Assembly: GCA_002347405.1 (NCBI GenBank)
Contig: DDXB01000036.1
Coordinates: 1 to 8,059, forward strand
Direction: 5' to 3'
From: Rhodocyclaceae bacterium UBA2271
Lineage (GTDB): Bacteria; Pseudomonadota; Gammaproteobacteria; Burkholderiales; Rhodocyclaceae
Length of the DNA stretch: 8,059 nt
Shown: piece by piece, positions 6,340 to 8,059 of the stretch
How positions within the stretch are numbered: the first letter of the stretch is position 1
Layout: each line of letters starts with the position of its first letter
The notes under the pieces: generated by a model
The model's input: the letters and a program-made list of their open reading frames with translations, nothing else
The model's database searches: none
What the model was told of the DNA's origin: nothing
Made by a program: the position numbers and the translations under genes

Positions 6340-7737
6340 TTATCCGGGCATGCCTGCATGTCTGGCTGTCGGTAACCTGATCTGCGCAATCAGGCCGCCG
6401 CCCTCTCGCGGCAGCAATTCCAGCCGGCCATGCTGGGTGCGGACGATGCGTTCGACGATGGCCAGGCCCAGCCCGGCGCCGGCAGCACCGGTGCGCGCTG
6501 CTTCGCCGCGTGTAAACGGCAGTTTCAGGCGCTCGATCTCGTCGGGGGCGATGCCAGGACCGCGATCCTCGATGGCGATAATGATTTCATCACCTGCCTG
6601 CATCAGCGTGAGTTCGACCGGATCTGCCGTGCCGGCATGGCGCAGGGCGTTTTCGATCAGGTTGATGATGGCGCGGCGCAGCGCCTCGGGGCGTGCTGAA
6701 ACCAGCAAGGAAAAGTCGGCGCTGGCGGGACGGCGCAAGTCGGAGCCGCCGCCAACATGGGGACGGCGCACCCTGTCCCCATAGCGGCCGGCGATGTCAT
6801 TCAACAGGGCTGCCAGGTCGGTCAGTTCCGCCGGTGTCCCGGCGCTGTCCTGCGGTCGGGCGAAGTCGAGGAACTGGCCGATGGTGCGATCCATCTCGGC
6901 GATGTCGGCTGCCATGCCGGCACGTGCGTCCGGGTCGGCAACGCTGAGTTCGGTTTCCATGCGCAGGCGCGTCAGGGGCGTGCGCAGGTCGTGGGAGATG
7001 CCGGCCAGCAACAGACGGCGGTCGTCTTCCAGTTGCCGGAGGTTCGCATTCATCTGGTTGAAGGCGCTGGTGACGGCGGTGATTTCCTGTGGTCCGCGCT
7101 CCGGCAATGGCGGCGGCGTCTCGCCAGCGCCGACTTTCTGGGCGGCCGCCTCCAGTGCCCGCAGCGGGCGGGTGATGAGGAACACGATCAGCCACGCCCC
7201 GGCGAGCGACAGCAGCAGCACTGCGGCGCCCCAGCCCAGCCATTGCAGGGGTAGTTTGCGTTCGAGTCGCTCGCGCGGCAGGGCCAGCCAGAAGTCGCCG
7301 TCCGCGCCCTCGAAGATGCGAAAGCTGACGAAGAGACCCGGTTCGCCGTTCAGTTCGAAGGCCAGGCGAGTGTCAGCCCCAAGGCGTTCATGCAAGAGGG
7401 TTTCGATGCGGCGCGGCAGCGGCAGCGGCGGCGGCGGGACGATCTGGTCATTGTCGTCGGCGGGGTAGACATGCAGCCCTTCGCGGTCGGAAAGCTCCGC
7501 CAGCAGGTGGTGGCGCAGTTCGGGCTGGGCGGCCAGCAGGGCGGCACGTGTCAGGTTGGTCATGCTGACGACCAGTTGCGTCAGCTGGCGCGCGCGCGGT
7601 TCCAGTTCGGCTTCGCGAAAGATCGCCAGCCAGGCGGCGAGCGCCAGCAACATCAAGGTGGCGATCAGCAGAAAGGCGCGCCACAACAGGCTGCGGGGTA
7701 CGAAGAGCCGCAAGTTCACGCCGCCCGCCAAGCCCAT
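6340..7737 (-). CDS. EnvZ-like sensor histidine kinase
   Basis: The product (465 residues) is an inner-membrane two-component sensor that autophosphorylates on histidine and passes phosphate to an OmpR-type regulator. Membrane segments lie at about 18-40 and 165-189, enclosing a periplasmic domain of about 125 residues with a proline run (101-108). A HAMP linker follows (about 190-240), then the dimerisation helix with AGISHDLRTPLTRLRME and phospho-acceptor H249. The ATPase region has the N box NLIENALRHA with N363, EDRGPGIAP at 390-397, a LPFTRGE stretch, and GAGLGLAIVERIV at 420-432. Motifs fit the EnvZ branch. All catalytic residues are present. The start is uncertain: ATG 7737 lacks a clear Shine-Dalgarno, and GTG or TTG seven to nine codons in would fit relatives better. 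No response regulator gene adjoins it; both flanks are repeat DNA. Residues about 319-342 are encoded by repeat-like sequence. Confidence 0.93.
   Translation of the reverse strand: MGLAGGVNLRLFVPRSLLWRAFLLIATLMLLALAAWLAIFREAELEPRARQLTQLVVSMTNLTRAALLAAQPELRHHLLAELSDREGLHVYPADDNDQIVPPPPLPLPRRIETLLHERLGADTRLAFELNGEPGLFVSFRIFEGADGDFWLALPRERLERKLPLQWLGWGAAVLLLSLAGAWLIVFLITRPLRALEAAAQKVGAGETPPPLPERGPQEITAVTSAFNQMNANLRQLEDDRRLLLAGISHDLRTPLTRLRMETELSVADPDARAGMAADIAEMDRTIGQFLDFARPQDSAGTPAELTDLAALLNDIAGRYGDRVRRPHVGGGSDLRRPASADFSLLVSARPEALRRAIINLIENALRHAGTADPVELTLMQAGDEIIIAIEDRGPGIAPDEIERLKLPFTRGEAARTGAAGAGLGLAIVERIVRTQHGRLELLPREGGGLIAQIRLPTARHAGMPG
6712..6782 (-). repeat. Repeat-like sequence inside the kinase gene
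   Basis: Positions 6712-6736 repeat 25 bases of 330-354 exactly, in inverted orientation. Next to it, 6757-6764 and 6775-6782 form a perfect 8-bp stem (ATGGGGAC and GTCCCCAT) around a 10-base loop. Together they encode about residues 319-342 (YGDRVRRPH, LRRPASADF), in the variable linker between the dimerisation helices and the N box. The reading frame stays open. Confidence 0.6.
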
Positions 7738-7782
7738 CGGCGCAGCCGATCAAGCTTAACGTGAAATACCAGGTAGCGTTTG

Positions 7783-7913
7783 CGCCGGGCCAATCCCTCA
7801 CTCCCGACCTCTCTCCCAGAGGGAGAGAGGAGGCAGATAGCTTCCCTCTCCCGCTTGCGGGAGAGGGATTGAGGGAGAGGGTTGCCAAGCAAACGCGGCA
7901 CGCGCCGCCAGGC
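7783..7913 (-). repeat. Right core copy of the composite repeat, inverted
   Basis: This block is the reverse complement of 62-192 with 129 of 131 bases identical. It carries the same two hairpins (7843-7868 and 7808-7830). It ends 45 bp upstream of the kinase ATG, so it occupies the place where a promoter or a partner regulator gene would be expected. Confidence 0.88.
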
Positions 7914-7948
7914 ACCAGGCCGCAGGCCGCAGGACAGTCGAAGACTGG

Positions 7949-7978
7949 TCTCGCGCAGCGAGATGCGGCTTTGCCGCA
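7949..7978. repeat. Two back-to-back perfect hairpins
   Basis: TCTCGC-GCA-GCGAGA (7949-7963) is followed directly by TGCGGC-TTT-GCCGCA (7964-7978), each with a 6-bp stem and 3-base loop and no base between them. They lie in a segment of about 66 bp that is present in the right repeat copy and absent from the left. Confidence 0.6.
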
Positions 7979-7980
7979 CA

Positions 7981-8034
7981 CAACCCGCACCGCTGCCAAT
8001 AGACGCACCCCGTAATAAACAAGCGCAGCGAGCA
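7981..8034 (-). repeat. Outer module of the right composite repeat
   Basis: Reverse-complement match to 7-60 without gaps: 12, 10 and 13 bases are identical at 7981-7992, 8008-8017 and 8022-8034, separated by stretches of equal length but different sequence. It extends the right copy almost to the edge of the window. Confidence 0.65.
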
Positions 8035-8042
8035 GTTAAGAA

Positions 8043-8058
8043 CCCCCCGCGAGGGGGG
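8043..8058. repeat. GC-only hairpin at the window edge
   Basis: CCCCCC (8043-8048) and GGGGGG (8053-8058) enclose GCGA. On the minus strand it is followed by TTCTT, so it could end a transcript entering from beyond the right edge, but the T run is poor and the context is cut off. Confidence 0.4.
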
Positions 8059-8059
8059 C

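Noticed and set aside
7123..7137. A 15-bp match in the kinase HAMP region to the 25-bp repeated segment
   Set aside because: It encodes KVGAGE, which looks native to the EnvZ-type HAMP linker, and 15 bp in GC-rich DNA may match by chance.
1..8059. Composite transposon bounded by the inverted repeats
   Set aside because: No transposase or recombinase is encoded between the repeats, and the enclosed genes are ordinary chromosomal genes; no target-site duplication can be judged as the copies reach the window edges.

Overview
The window looks like a piece of a high-GC betaproteobacterial chromosome, most likely Rhodocyclales or a neighbouring order. This is inferred from codon and base composition, from the protein sequences of XseA, SodB and the EnvZ-like kinase, and from the abundance of short palindromic intergenic repeats. 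No transposase, phage gene, plasmid gene, tRNA, rRNA or CRISPR array is visible.

Layout from left to right: (1) 1-409 is non-coding and filled with a composite palindromic repeat. (2) 410-1543 (+) is a class-V PLP aminotransferase of the alanine/serine-glyoxylate type, ended by a strong hairpin terminator at 1564-1597. (3) 1610-2194 (-) is sodB, an iron superoxide dismutase. (4) 2253-3602 (-) is xseA, the large subunit of exonuclease VII, immediately upstream of sodB in the same direction. (5) 3603-4080 is a divergent intergenic region with an AT-rich island, a cluster of DnaA-box-like 9-mers and a shortened copy of the left-hand repeat. (6) 4081-6066 (+) is a large protein made almost wholly of about 16 Sel1-like repeats. 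(7) 6067-6339 holds two further unrelated inverted-repeat elements between convergent genes. (8) 6340-7737 (-) is an EnvZ-like sensor histidine kinase with no response regulator in view. (9) 7738-8059 holds an inverted, 129/131-identical copy of the left-hand repeat plus extra hairpins.

The genes are mostly housekeeping or stress functions (superoxide removal, DNA repair, amino-group metabolism, envelope signalling) and do not form one pathway; only xseA and sodB look like a possible transcription unit. The most unusual content is the repeat landscape. At least three families of small palindromic elements fill every large gap. One family occurs in three modular versions that gain or lose internal blocks. 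A 25-bp piece of the sequence before the aminotransferase also recurs inside the kinase reading frame. I did not find a convincing new multi-gene system.
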